From positions 6,535,501 through 6,599,500 of the forward strand of contig CM072345.1 in NCBI GenBank assembly GCA_036874045.1: DNA of 64,000 bases, in the 5' to 3' direction. This stretch comes from Cymodocea nodosa (lineage: Eukaryota > Streptophyta > Magnoliopsida > Alismatales > Cymodoceaceae). Shown here in pieces: positions 48,419 through 60,079 of this stretch. The notes beneath the pieces were generated by a model. The model saw nothing but the letters and a program-made list of their open reading frames with translations, searched no databases and had not been told where the DNA came from. Every line of letters starts with the position of its first letter. Positions within the stretch are counted from its first letter, which is position 1. A program made the position numbers and the translations under genes.

Positions 48419-48499
48419 TTGAGAAGCTAAGTAACTATGAGTACTGTTTTATTTTAATAGCAGAGGGAGTGTTGTTTGTTTTATTTTATAATTGAGAAT

Positions 48500-51400
48500 A
48501 TGGCATATGCTTATGCTCAAAGATTTCTGAAACCTATAATTAGCATATGTGAATTCTACAATTTGGAGGGTCATGACATTTCTAATTGTTTGAAATTGAG
48601 ACGACTATAGATGGTTAGATCACATGAACAACAAATGAATTATATTCAATATAATAGAGCAAAGTATGAGAATACTATAGTTTACCCAACTAATGGTCAG
48701 TTTAGAATGTGTAATATGTTGAGAGACAAGGAAGTTTGAGATAGGTATGTAGACTGAAGCGTAGCTTAGACCAAAACATGGACAAACTAGAACAATACAT
48801 GTGTTAGCAACAAGAAGCCAACCAATTAAACTATAGGAAAGAATATTCAAAACCTAAAATTGATATCATATACGAAACTGAAAAAACCATAATGAAAATT
48901 GATCAAAAATTGAATGCAATGAGACTAGATGATCTTGAAAGAAAACTAAAAGCATTGGACGAAATTACAATGAAATTACAAGTTATGCAATAGGAAAACA
49001 CAAATGAAAACTTTAATGTTATAGATTTGCATAATTTGCAAGACATACAAATAAAAGAAAATACCAATGCAATAGAATTTCAAGAACGTAACTTAAAACT
49101 AAAAACACTTAAAGATCGAAATTATGAAAATGAAATACAAGAACATCATGAAAGTAATGAAAATCTGGAAGATGTATGTATAACATTAAGATCTAGAACT
49201 AATATACTACCAAGAATTCAAAAAGAAAGTAATATGAAGGTGGATAAGAACAAAATTCAAAATGATAATGAAAATGTAATATCTGAAAACTTAGAAATCA
49301 ATGAAGAAAAATTTGAATTTGAAAATGAGACTAAAAATGATCAAACAAATGAAATGAAAGAAAAAGAATCTTGTAAATCACAATCATTAGCACCCTATCT
49401 TGAAATATTACAACAAACATTTCCTGAAAAATAAGAAGAAATTAAAGAAATTTTTGAAAAAGTACAAGTTAACATTCCTTTGTTAGACTTATTGCAGGAA
49501 ATGCCACCTTGTGCTAAATTTCTTAAGGATTGGTGTACTAAGAAAAGAGAGCGAAAAGTTTTAAGGAAAGTCTTTTTAGTTGAGCAAAGTAGTTCCCTAT
49601 TTTTGTCACAAATTCCTAAAAAGTTATCTGATCTTGGAATCCCTGTTATATCATACATCATAGGAAATACCAATCTAGAAAGAACCTTAATAGACTTAGG
49701 TGCAAGTATAAATGTTATGCCTAGTGATATATTTGCATCCTTAGGATTAGAAAACTTAATCCCTATTAGGAATGTTATTCAATTAGTTGATAGAAGTATA
49801 AGATACCCTAGAGGAAAAATAGAGGATGTCCTAATTAAAATCAAAAACTTCATATATCCAATTGATATTGTGATTTTGGATTCCCAACAAATTAAGCATC
49901 AAAGTCAGGATACATCTTTAATTTTGGGAAGGTCATTCTTAGCAACATCAGGGGCTATTATAAATTGTAAAACTAGAGTGATGAAGTTAGCATATGGTAA
50001 TGAGGATACTCAATTAAACATTTTCAAACCAAAAAAGATGAGGAGTTAGAAATGTCCTTATATACTTTAGACCTTTTAGAGGATGAAGGAGATATGCTAG
50101 ATGATGTGATTCAAGAAGAATTAAATAGGCAACTAAATTCTTAAACTTTAGAAGTAAGTGGAAGCATAAATGTAGAAGGAGATCAAGAAGAGATTTATAC
50201 AGAAGATGAAAATGTTCAGTTAGGAGCTCTAGCTTTTGATGGTCAACATTTAGATTTAAAACCTTTACCTCCTAAATTAACCTATATATTTCTAGAAGAA
50301 AAACGAACATGTCCAATCATTATTGCTTCAAATTTAAAAGAGGATCAAATTGCAATAGGATGGACTATGATTGATATAAAAGGGTTAAGTGCAATTATAT
50401 ACTATCACCACATATATTTAAAAGAGAATGCTAAACCAGTTAGAATTTCTAAGAGGAGATTAAATCCAAACCTTAAAGAAGTAGTCAGAAAGGAAATAGT
50501 GAAATGGTTAGATAATGACATAATTTATCTGATTTATGATAGCTCATGAGTTACTCCAATCCATGTAGTTCCCAAGAAATCGGGATTAATAGAGTTATTA
50601 GGAATGAAAGTTAGGACTTGATACCTTCTAAAATTCAATCAAGCTGGAGAGTATGTATAGACTATAGGAAGTTAAATGCTGTGACTAGGAAAGATCAATT
50701 TCCCTTACCTTTTATAGATTAAATGCTAGAGAAATTAGCAAGGCAAGAATATTTTTGTTTCCTAGATGGGTATTCAAGATATAACCAAGTTCCAGTAGCA
50801 CTAGAAGATCAATAAAAAACAACTTTCACATGTCCTAATAGAACTTATGCTTTTAAGAGAATGCATTTGGATTATGCAATGCACTAGCCACCTTTCAAAG
50901 GTGTATGCATGGCATATTCATTGGAATGACTGAAGATTTTTTAGAAATATTTATGGATGAATTTACTATATATGGAACATCATATGAAGTGTATTTAAAT
51001 AATTTAGACTAAGTATTAAAACGCTGTGTGGAAAAAAATCTAGTTCTAAATTGAGAAAAATGTCACTTCATAGTTAACAAGGACTAGTCTTGGGACATGT
51101 TTCAAAGAAAGGGCTGGAAATAGATAAAGCTAAAATAGAAATAATTTCTAATCTACTAGAACATAAATCAGTAAAAGATATTAGATCATTTCTAAGACAT
51201 GCTGGATTTTGTAGAAGATTTATTAAAGATTTTAGCAAAATAGCTATACCTTTAACTAATTTATTAAAAGATGTCTCATTCAACTTTGATAAAAATTGCA
51301 AAGAAGCATTTTTCAAGCTTAAGAATAGCTTAATTTCAACTCCTATAAGAAAAGCACCTCATTGGAGCCATCCATTTGAATTAATGTGCAATGCATCTGA

Positions 51401-51805
51401 TTTTGCTACAAGAGCAGTGTTGGAACAGAATATAGAAAAATCTCCTAGAGTGATTCAATATGCAAGTAAAACATTAAATGATGCTCAAGTTAATTAGACA
51501 ACTACTAAAAAAGAACTATTAGCTATTGTGTTTGCCTTAGAAAAGTTTAGATCATATCTTATTAGAACTAAAGTGATAGTATACATGGATCATTCAGTTT
51601 TAAAACACCTAATAGCAAAGAAAGAGACTAAACCTAGATTGATTTGATTGATATTATTATTACAAGAATTTGATCTAGAAATTAAAGATAAAAAAGGTTG
51701 TGAGAATGTAGTAGTAGATCATTTATCAAGATTACAAATAGAAAAATCAAACATTGAAATTAAGGATAATTTTCCTGATGAATAATTAATGATCATTGTT
51801 CGTGT
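48500..51805 (+). pseudogene. Athila-type gag-pol of element E, decayed and truncated
   Basis: Starts with the end of gag (ATG 48500), whose zinc knuckle CEFYNLEGHDISNC has Tyr for the second Cys. A TLRSRT linker follows near 49180. The protease has LIDLGASINVMP (about 49686-49721). Reverse transcriptase begins near 50367 after a small deletion; its catalytic motif reads FMDEF instead of FMDDF (about 50948), so it would be inactive. RNase H breaks off near 51800. Most of gag and all of integrase are missing. Many stops and shifts. Closest to the better-kept pol of element D (60567-64000). Confidence 0.88.
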
Positions 51806-52690
51806 TTTCCCAGCACTACACTAGAAAAACTTGGATTTGTTACTTCTATTTTTACTTAGTTAATTTATCTTTATGCCTATTCTTTCTTTTAGAAGTAAAC
51901 AAACAACCTTTAATACAATTTAGATATTAATTCCAATTTGTACTTTAACTGCAAGTGCACAGTGTCTAGTGTATTAGTGTGCAAGTACAGGTCGATCCCG
52001 TAGGGAATTGCTAACGAATTTAAGAAATGTTTGATTGTGAACAATTCAAATTTATATTCAATAAGCACTCCGTTGAGTTACAGTTAACTCAACGAACTTA
52101 GTCCGTTGAGTTATGGATAACTCAATGGACTATCCTCGTGGACTTAAGTTAACTCCACGAGCCTATCTCTTCTTTATAATACTGCTAATTACAGAGGAAT
52201 TTGGCCAACCATTGGGCGATTTCACAGATTGTAAATAACATCAATTAAGCTTTTTAATGCTAGTTAACATTGGATTTATCATTATGCAATACTAACATTC
52301 AGATGATTCAAACAGTAACCATTAAAATCTTTAAGTTGTTTTGTACGAACCAATTTCAGTAAACTATAAAATTAAAACTAACATAAAACAATCATAAAAT
52401 TGATATAGATAACATTAATCATGATACAACACCAACAATACAACATACAAACAAAGATAAATTGTTTTTGGTATTTTTGTTTTGATGTGATGGGCGAAAG
52501 GTGAAATGTAAAGTAATTTCACTTGACAGTAAATACTTCCGACACTACTTGCAACGCGATTACACCATTGAAAATTGAACCACTTACAATTCTGTCTCCT
52601 CTCCCTATAGAATCGCGAGTCTAGAATTGTATTTCCATTAAACAACTTCAAAAGTCAATTCCAGATTCATATTCCAGCAATTCTAGATAA
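51806..52690 (-). mobile_element. Athila LTR end plus primer site, inverted relative to E
   Basis: Minus-strand LTR segment matching 47500-48393. A decayed primer site (51808-51823; AGTGTAGTGCTGGGA-like on the minus strand) lies on its left. It is therefore a 5' LTR whose body should extend leftward, yet the neighbour is element E's pol running the other way. Dyads at 52070-52160, including CGTTGAGTTA/TAACTCAACG. The LTR start is missing; S1 sequence begins at about 52690. Confidence 0.7.
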
Positions 52691-53560
52691 CAGAAAATAT
52701 ACTCGATTCATAAGATATCTATATTTCACAAAACACTTATCTTTTCAGAACAGTATATGTTTTTTTTTTTTTTTGTACTTTAAAAGTTAATTTGACAAGC
52801 TTGAATCATGCAAGAGCTTTCTAATGTACCCATGTAATGTGCTTTCAGTCAACAATCCCAGATCTGATCAAGATCTTAGGTTGCCAGATTTTCAGATTCC
52901 TTTTTCAGGTCAACAATCCTTACATACCTATCTGCTCAAGTACAAAAGGCTCGTGATCAAACAAGTCAATAAACTCTCAAGGTTTTTTTTTTTTTTTCTA
53001 AAAATAAATGCACACACAAAACAAAGCATTAATCACATATTGTATATGCACGTATTTCATTAATACAAATGCAGTAAAACACCAATCTCATATAATCCTA
53101 CTTCTATCATTTACTAAAGATATGAATCCATAACAATAAGTTCATACTTTATCTGTAGTTTAATAAGATCTACACATAAATCATTCTACAAGTTCAATCA
53201 GTCAAAGTAAATGTATCTTTCATCGTATGTGTTTCATTTAATCTAGAATTCACATCTCAGCTCCTTCAAGACTTCAGATAATTTTCTAATTAAGCATTAA
53301 ATATTCTGATCTCATTTTAAAATCGTGAAACTGTTAAACTCATGAAATTCAGAAAAATCATAAGATACTATATCTAGATTTACATAAATAATAAATTCTA
53401 TAGCATTTGCTATAGCCTTCTAAATATAACATTCAAGCAGTTTATAAAAATTTTACAGTCTCAATTACTGGATAGTTACAGCAAGTTCATAAAAATTTTC
53501 AATTTCCTCAAAACTTTGCAATACCATTTTAATTCCTTTAATTAACAAACTTACATGGTT
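52691..53560 (-). other. S1 spacer copy downstream of F-box copy D
   Basis: Non-coding. Aligns with the post-pol spacer of Copia element C (24300-25433) and with 32570-32867 downstream of F-box copy B. Poly-T runs at about 52759-52774 and 52984-52998. Confidence 0.6.
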
Positions 53561-54029
53561 GTTACTTTAATTACCTCCCCCCCATACCTACATTTTGCAT
53601 TGTCCTCAATGTAAAAAATTTAACAATAAGTACAGTAATTGTAGCAAACATGAATAAAGTTTTGTTTGATTTAAAATTCAGGATAAGTAATTGGTTACAT
53701 ACCTTGTTCCATTTGTATCTCTTTCTGCATATTTCGATTTTTGATTCTGAAAAACTTTTCATTCCTAGATAAATACAGAATATAAAACAAAATAACATTT
53801 AACAGGTATTAATAAATCAGTGTCTTGTGTGGAACCCAGGCTTCTATGCCTTTGGTGGCTCACAAGCAAGCCAGTTGGTTTCCCAGAACAGATACCAATA
53901 AACTAGATTGATATTTTGTTTTTTTTTTTTTTTTATTATAAAATGAACATGAAAAACTTCAAAATTCCTTCTTTTTTTTTTCTAAAAATAAATGCAGAAT
54001 ACACAACATTAAACACACAAAATCACAGC
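53561..54029 (-). other. 3' flank of F-box copy D with purine tract
   Basis: On the minus strand: poly-A stretches, GAAACCAACTGGCTTGCTTG, TGAGCCACCAAAGGC, and TTGAGGACAATGCAAAATG. Then comes a purine tract TATGGGGGGGAGG (53574-53586). The same order occurs after F-box copy B. In Athila-type elements a GACAATG plus G-rich stretch is common in non-coding parts; whether this tract primes DNA synthesis is unknown. Confidence 0.5.
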
Positions 54030-55164
54030 TTAAGAACATGATTGAAAAGTAGAAACAAATGGAATAAATGTATCAATCCAAGCAAACTTTTTAGGCATAG
54101 TTCTTCTTGCTATTAATTCTATTTTAATGCAGTTCTTGGTCCTTTTTAATTTGTAAACATTCAATATATTATAAATTCCAAATACGAGTGTATTACCATT
54201 AATGATATGTAATGCAGAAATGGATCCTTTTTGGTTCCAGGGTAATGTAGCAGTTTCTATTTCTACATCTATTTCAATATACTCCTCTTCCCACTTCCAT
54301 TCATTCATGTCTTCCATAATCCATATTTGAAATTTCATCAGTTCATCCCACCATCTTATCAGACATAAAGTAGGATCATCTTTTTCATTATACCACATTC
54401 CTATTTGAATTTTACTAAATTTTTCAGATGGTGGTTTAGCTATTTCACTCGGTATAGGTAAAATTTCTATGTAATCATCATAACTGTCTATGCTCACTAT
54501 GTATAAATCAGATCTATATGCTATTGATATCTCTGTGACTAAATAAATATAACCATCAAGTATGTGTTTGGTTAATTAATGATTTCTGTCCTAGATATAT
54601 TATAATGTTTTCATTCCAAGATCTATTCAGAAAATTATACACACTTAAACATAAATCTTCACCCCAATTTCCTGTAGGTCTCCAATAATATAATTTTTCA
54701 AGAATTGCAGAATTTTTATCAAAAAATATTAAAGCTGACCCAAAATTTTCAGTTGGTACTTCAAATATATTAGGTCTTCCTATATTACATTCTTCTCCTG
54801 TTATAGGATTTCTTTTCAAAATCTCAAGTAATGATAAACTTGCATACCTTGGTCTCGTCTTGTATATGATTAATCCTTCATCTATCCCCATAATATGACT
54901 CATTCCTTCTAATGCATTGGGTGGAGTTCCAGTAGTTTCTTCCATAGCCAGATATTTATGGGTATTTGAACTACGATTAAATGACCTCCATATGAATCCA
55001 TCTCTAATCTTAGTCATTTTTGCAACTTGTAGTCCTTGAAAATATTTTTCTTCAATACAGTCTTTAATTTCCTTTGATACACAACACATCCTGCACAGAT
55101 CTTTAGCTAACAAGTTACTTAGTATTTCCCTTTGTGCATCCAACGGTAATCGCTTTAATTCCAT
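54030..55164 (-). pseudogene. F-box / F-box-associated protein gene, copy D, one small deletion
   Basis: ATG at 55164. Residues about 1-40 are a clear F-box (LPLDAQREILSNLLAKDL, then CCVSKEIKDCI). The F-box-associated region follows: GLIIYKTRPRY, LKRNPITGEECNIGRPN, and in the C-terminal half RWWDELMKFQIWIMEDMNEW, as in FBA-type plant F-box proteins. Length would be about 380 codons, normal for the class. Comparison with copy B shows a 5-bp deletion near 54560 that shifts the frame; otherwise there are no stops. F-box proteins bind SKP1 and present targets to a cullin ubiquitin ligase. Position between Athila gag and non-coding element DNA, plus the second copy, indicates capture by a retroelement. 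A dyad lies 85 bp upstream. Confidence 0.88.
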
Positions 55165-55248
55165 TTGTCGATTCTGTAAAATAAAAACAAAAATTTAGCA
55201 GAGACAAAAATTAACATAGCTACTACACACCCTCGTGGAGTTAAGGCA

Positions 55249-55277
55249 TAACTCAACGAACTAAGTTCGTTGAGTTA
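55249..55277 (-). promoter_or_regulatory. Perfect dyad before F-box copy D
   Basis: A 13-bp perfect inverted repeat (arm TAACTCAACGAAC, 3-bp centre) lies between the gag end and the F-box start. It is the best dyad of this type in the window. CTCGTGGAGTTA (55232-55243) lies beside it. Confidence 0.55.
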
Positions 55278-55359
55278 AAAATTAACTCTATGATACTATT
55301 AACTTAAAATAAAAATAAAAACATATATACATATAGATAGTTGCTTCAGATATGCTGCT

Positions 55360-56704
55360 TCATTCAGCTACCCTCCCAAAAGATGTATCAATTTCATTAA
55401 CCGTTCTATTGACAGGATTAGGTATAGCTTGTATTGGCAATCCTCCAATAGGTCTAACTTCCATTGGTTCCTTCTGTCTAAGTGGTATATTTCTATTCTG
55501 ATTTTGATTTACAGCATTTCCAAATATAAATTCTAGACGATTGTTTACTTGTTGGATTATCTTTTCTAATTTCTCTATTCTAGCTCCTTGTTCAATTAAT
55601 ACTTCATAACTTATGTTCTTGTCATTTATATTTTCTCCTCCTAGGATATTGTTCTTTCTCCAAGATAAATTCGGGTGATTTCTCCAATTAGGATTATAAG
55701 AATTTCCCAAGTTATCTCTCTAGTTTCTAGCATAAATAATATCTAAGTCATTTATGTTTGTATTCTTTTCTACTAGCTTTTGATTAAATGATAACTCTTC
55801 TATTTTCTTTGTTAATTCATTTAATTTCACCTCAAGCATAGTATTGGAATCTATTTCATGCATTCCTCTTGGCAATAATCTTTTATCTGCAATAGCTTCA
55901 GCCAAATTTTCCCATTGTGCAGTTCTTTTTGCAAAATTTTCTAAATATGCCCATGCTTCTTCACTACATAATTTTAAAAATCCATTTTGACAAGTAGATT
56001 CTAATAAAGATTTCGTTGAAACATCTATGCCTTCATAAATTATGCCTATTAATTGTGTTTTACTCATTGCATGATGTGGACATTGAGTTAGTAAATCTTT
56101 AAATCTTTCAAAATATTTCCAGAATGATTCACCCTGTTTTTGGCTACACATTAATATTTCTTTCTTCTTTTTAATCGTTTGATGTGTTGGATAGTATTTT
56201 TCCAGAAAAACAGAGCAAAATTCAGTCCATGTAGAAATTGAATTAGGCGACAGAGTATATAACCATCTCTTAGCTATATCTTTTAAAAGCAAAAGGGATA
56301 TATCTAAGTTTAATAGCATCTATACTCATGTTCGGCATTGTCATCATTTGACAAACTTCGTTAAATTCTCTAAGGAAATAAAAGGCATCCTCTCTTTCTA
56401 ATCCATGAAAATGTAGCAATTGACTAATATAATTAGATTTCAGTTCAAACATATCTCCCTCAAAGTTTGGTAATCGAATACATGAAGGTTCATCAATTAA
56501 TTCAGGATACAGAATCTCTCCTAATGGTTTTTCTACTGGAGCAGTCATCTCTACGTTCTCTTTTAAAGAAAGGTTAGCTACACCCCAAAGAATTTCGTTA
56601 AAGTTCAGTTCAGAAAATTTTTCAGTACCCCTCTACAATGAAAATTCCTGGATAGGTGTTCTTACTAATCGTTTAGTGCTTAGAGAACGAGTCCATATGC
56701 TCAT
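55360..56704 (-). pseudogene. Athila-type gag, lightly decayed
   Basis: Start ATG 56704 (MSIWTRSLST). It carries IRLPNFEGDMFELKSNYISQ and LLHFHGLEREDAFYFLREF, then a retrotransposon-gag core (KRWLYTLSPNSISTWTEF, FWKYFERFKDLLTQCPHH). The end is YNPNWRNHPNLSW and a proline-rich tail. Breaks: TAG near 56635, a 1-bp frameshift near 56290, and TAG near 55720. No zinc knuckle is seen before the stop at 55360. No primer site is found upstream; instead S3 sequence of element D lies at 57.0-57.4 kb. It is followed by the F-box gene rather than protease/pol, so it may belong to a non-autonomous gag-plus-F-box derivative. Confidence 0.82.
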
Positions 56705-57685
56705 AAATAAATAACAGAAGATTAATTATATACCAGTCTGAAGCTTTCCATTCTATAAATATTTGTTGTCGGATGAAGGTTGAATCAGCTGCTTCTCCTT
56801 CCAGTTCCTCCAATGCTTTCTCCTTTCTCTTAAAAGTGCTGGTAATTCATAAATAACATTCTATTTCATATATATGTTGCGCATCCATAAAGTGAATAAA
56901 TCTCGTTGCAAGAACATGTCTAGCAACGTGCTCGTGGTTCCTATTTTAATGGGTACGTGTACCACTACTAATTTCAAATTTTGGTAACCGCTAAACCTAC
57001 GAAGTTTCGTTTGTGGTTAAAAGAATAACCGTTCTGCTTAATCCACGAACTAACCTCGTTGAGTTACAGATTACTCAACAGAACACAGTCGGTTACTGTT
57101 GCTAACTCCACGGACTAACTTCGTTGAGTTACAGATAACTCAACGGAGTGACCTTATATTATATTACTGACCTCGTGGAGTTACGGTTAACACAACGGAA
57201 TTACTTCGTTGAGTTAACACTTGGCAACTTCCAAGTTTCACTCTCGTAAGTTTTCTATTCTGTTTTTTTTTTTCTTTGTTTTTCATTCTGCTAACTGTAA
57301 TAAAGTTAAATCTATGTCATTAATGCCTCATTTTGATTAAAATACATTTAAATCTGAACATTATATAAAGATTTAAATTGCAGGTCATTTTATGTTATGT
57401 AGAATTTACATTTTACCTTATAACATGCAGAAATTTTTAAGCAGTTATCATGTCATTCAGCAAATTGTAAATCTGTTACATATTCATAAAGTTCCACAAA
57501 TTACATAATATTCAATAAATTCCATTCATTTCACATTCAAATACGTATGAAAATTGCATCTGAAAAATTATATTCATTAATATGAATCAATTACATTACA
57601 AGTACATCATACAATTTCATACAATTTTACACAAGTAGACGAACAATACAATTTAATCTTTATGCCTAAGTTCATCTACTTCCTT
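56705..57685 (-). other. Region between extra ORF D and gag (S3), with dyads
   Basis: Non-coding. 57041-57230 holds tightly spaced dyads, including a perfect 10-bp inverted repeat CGTTGAGTTA/TAACTCAACG (57122-57145) and CCGTGGAGTTAGC. The AT-rich 57250-57650 part aligns with 44250-44440 and 46320-46440. This probably contains the element end (3' leader or truncated LTR), but I could not find a polypurine tract or an LTR start. Confidence 0.5.
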
Positions 57686-59881
57686 CTAGAGTTTTTCTAA
57701 TTGCTGCTCTAATTGATTTATCCTCTCTACTGCTCCTGCAATTTCTCCAGAAGGTACAGCTAATTCTGCAGCTACAAAATTTCTGTATTCTTTCACTGAA
57801 ATGGTTATAGATCTGATCCTTTTTGATGTCCATTTAGTGAAATCAATACAATCCACCATCAGTAGTGGAATCAAATCTTCATAAAATAATTTCTTCTTCA
57901 CTGTTTTCAGCTTGGAGATAAAAACTACAGACCAATTTATTTGGATCTTATTTACAACTGCATATGTGGCCCATTTGACAAATTGACTTAATTCTATGTC
58001 ATGGCCCTGTCGTTGATAGACATTCTTAATCAGAATGTTAGCTACCATGTGTGCTTTACCATTTAAATGCTTCAATCTGTTTAATAATGGCACACCAGGA
58101 TTGATAGCTAAACAATCCTTAATTTGCTGCTCAGTCCATTCAACTGCAGTTGTATGTTCCAAAATTTTTGTTCCTTCATTCTTTAAATCAAATATGTTGT
58201 GGAGAAGCTCTAGTGTTATCTGTACATCAGCTTACTCCATGTTTGAAATTAATCCTCCTTCTCCTTCTCTTAAATTTGCATAGAAATAGGGCACTAAATT
58301 CTCATATACTACATGCCCTCTATCTTGAGATATAAATTGCAGTAGACCTTGGAATTCAAATAGATCTTTGATTTCTTGCATTCCATCCCAATTTACTAGT
58401 CTACTATAAATAATATCGTAACCCCTTATTTCTTGGTATTTGATATAAGCTTCCTGACTACAAAAATGTACTTCATTCAAAATTGTTGTTTCAGTCGGGT
58501 CAGGAAGGTGACTTTGTTGCTTTAGAGGGGTTTGCTCTTGCTCTTCCTCTAGCATAAGCTACATTTGGACATTCTCTTCAGATTCCTGAATTTTTGCTTT
58601 TGCTTCTGTCTGTGGTGGTGAGCCGGCAGAACTCTCCACTCTGTCTTGAATTCTTTCCATAATTTGCTGAAGAGTTTCTTGCTCTTTAGTGGAATCTGTG
58701 AAATTATTTTTATCCAAATGGCTTCTTTCAGCCTCTTCATTTTCTACTCTTTCTTCTTCCTCCTGACTACCAATCTATTTTGTTACTATTCTTTCTGATT
58801 CTGTAACAGATTGGGATGGAGTCACGGGCAATTCAGTTTCTGCCCTAATTTCAGTTTCTTCTTGTACAGGCTGCAAACTAATTTCAACCTGATTTTTTTC
58901 TTTTCTTTGCTCCTCCTACTCCTCCTCAGATTCGGATAGCAGGTTAATAAAAATCTGCTCAACAGGCCCTGTAAAAATTGGTACTTCAGATTTAATTTCT
59001 TTATAATCAGGCACTTTTTCTTTTTCTTTCTTTTTTCTGATTAGTTGTGCCTGTTCTTCCTCTTCATCTTCTGAAATTAAATCTACAAAAATAGGCTCTG
59101 CAGGCTTTCGAACCACAGGTACTGGCTCTTCCTGTTTAATTCTTCCAATAATTGTTGGTCTCGAAGGACCAGCTTTAGCTTCTTTTGCAGCATCTCTAAC
59201 AGTAGTTCTGGCAGTAGCTTCTTGATGCTGTTCCACTTTAATTTTATATTGGGCTTTCAACTTTTCTGCAACCCTCTTTTTGTATAGTGCATCAAACACT
59301 AGATGTGCTTTAGCCACTACCAAATCTTCTGATTCTCCTTGGTTTTTTCCAACTTGAACCAGTTCTGCAAATTCTCTTATTTCTTCTTCAGTCAAAGGCC
59401 CCATCATTTCTGCTCGTGTCAATGGCTTAAATGGTGGAACTGAAGGTCCAGACAGCTGCTCCTCAGGAACAGGTCTTTCAGTAGTTGGTTCCTCCCGTTC
59501 TTTAGTTGCCTCTTCATTTGCTTTCCTTTCTTGCTCCTAGATCACCCGTTTAGCTTGTCTACAGATTCGTCTTTTGAACTAGAGTCGGGACTTACGTTGG
59601 ATTAATTCTAGGGCAACTTCATTACTTGGCCTTATTTGTCTTTCCTTACTTACATCTATTTCTGTTGCTATTCTGATTCGTGTTTCCATTATTTGAGGTA
59701 TTCGTATATCCACATCTACTAAATCTCTTCTCAACTTGAAAAGTTCTGATTCTACCTTCTGTAGCTCTTTCTCTCTTGTCGTATTTCTGATCTTCTACTG
59801 CGTGTGCCACACTTCTGATTCCTTCAGAAATTCTGATGTATCAACAACATCTTCCCAGAATTCAAGCATCATCTTCATCAT
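57686..59881 (-). pseudogene. Extra ORF after integrase in Athila element D (plant transposon-protein type)
   Basis: A single frame of 731 codons from ATG 59881 to 57686, with seven in-frame stops (six TAG, one TAA) and no frameshift. The N-terminal ~350 residues are charged and probably coiled-coil (KELQKVESELFKLRRDL; acidic ISEDEEEEQ repeats). The core contains YDIIYSRLVNWDGMQEIKDL, FEFQGLLQF, YENLVPYFYANL, LKHLNGKAHMVANILIKNVY and WATYAVVNKIQINW. It ends in a Leu/Gln coil (INQLEQQLEKL). Core blocks match the extra ORFs of Copia elements A and C. Position and core fit the plant 'putative transposon protein' family common in Athila elements (from memory). Function unknown; no signal peptide or membrane segment seen. 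Confidence 0.82.
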
Positions 59882-60079
59882 CGTGGAGTTACACAACAGC
59901 ACGTAATCGCTTTGATTTTTACTGTTCTAGATTCTAAATGATTTATCGGATAATGCCCCCAAAACCTTAGGTTTCAGTTTAAATAAGCACTAAGTTTAGG
60001 CAGGTAATCGGGTCATTTCCCGAACCAACTATTACTATTTTATCTACGGTCTTAGCTACAATACTCCATTGTGTTATAG

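Noticed and set aside
57686..59881. Calling the accessory ORF a retroviral envelope
   Set aside because: Position alone suggests this; no signal peptide, membrane anchor or cleavage motif is visible, and the core looks like a plant transposon-protein family instead.
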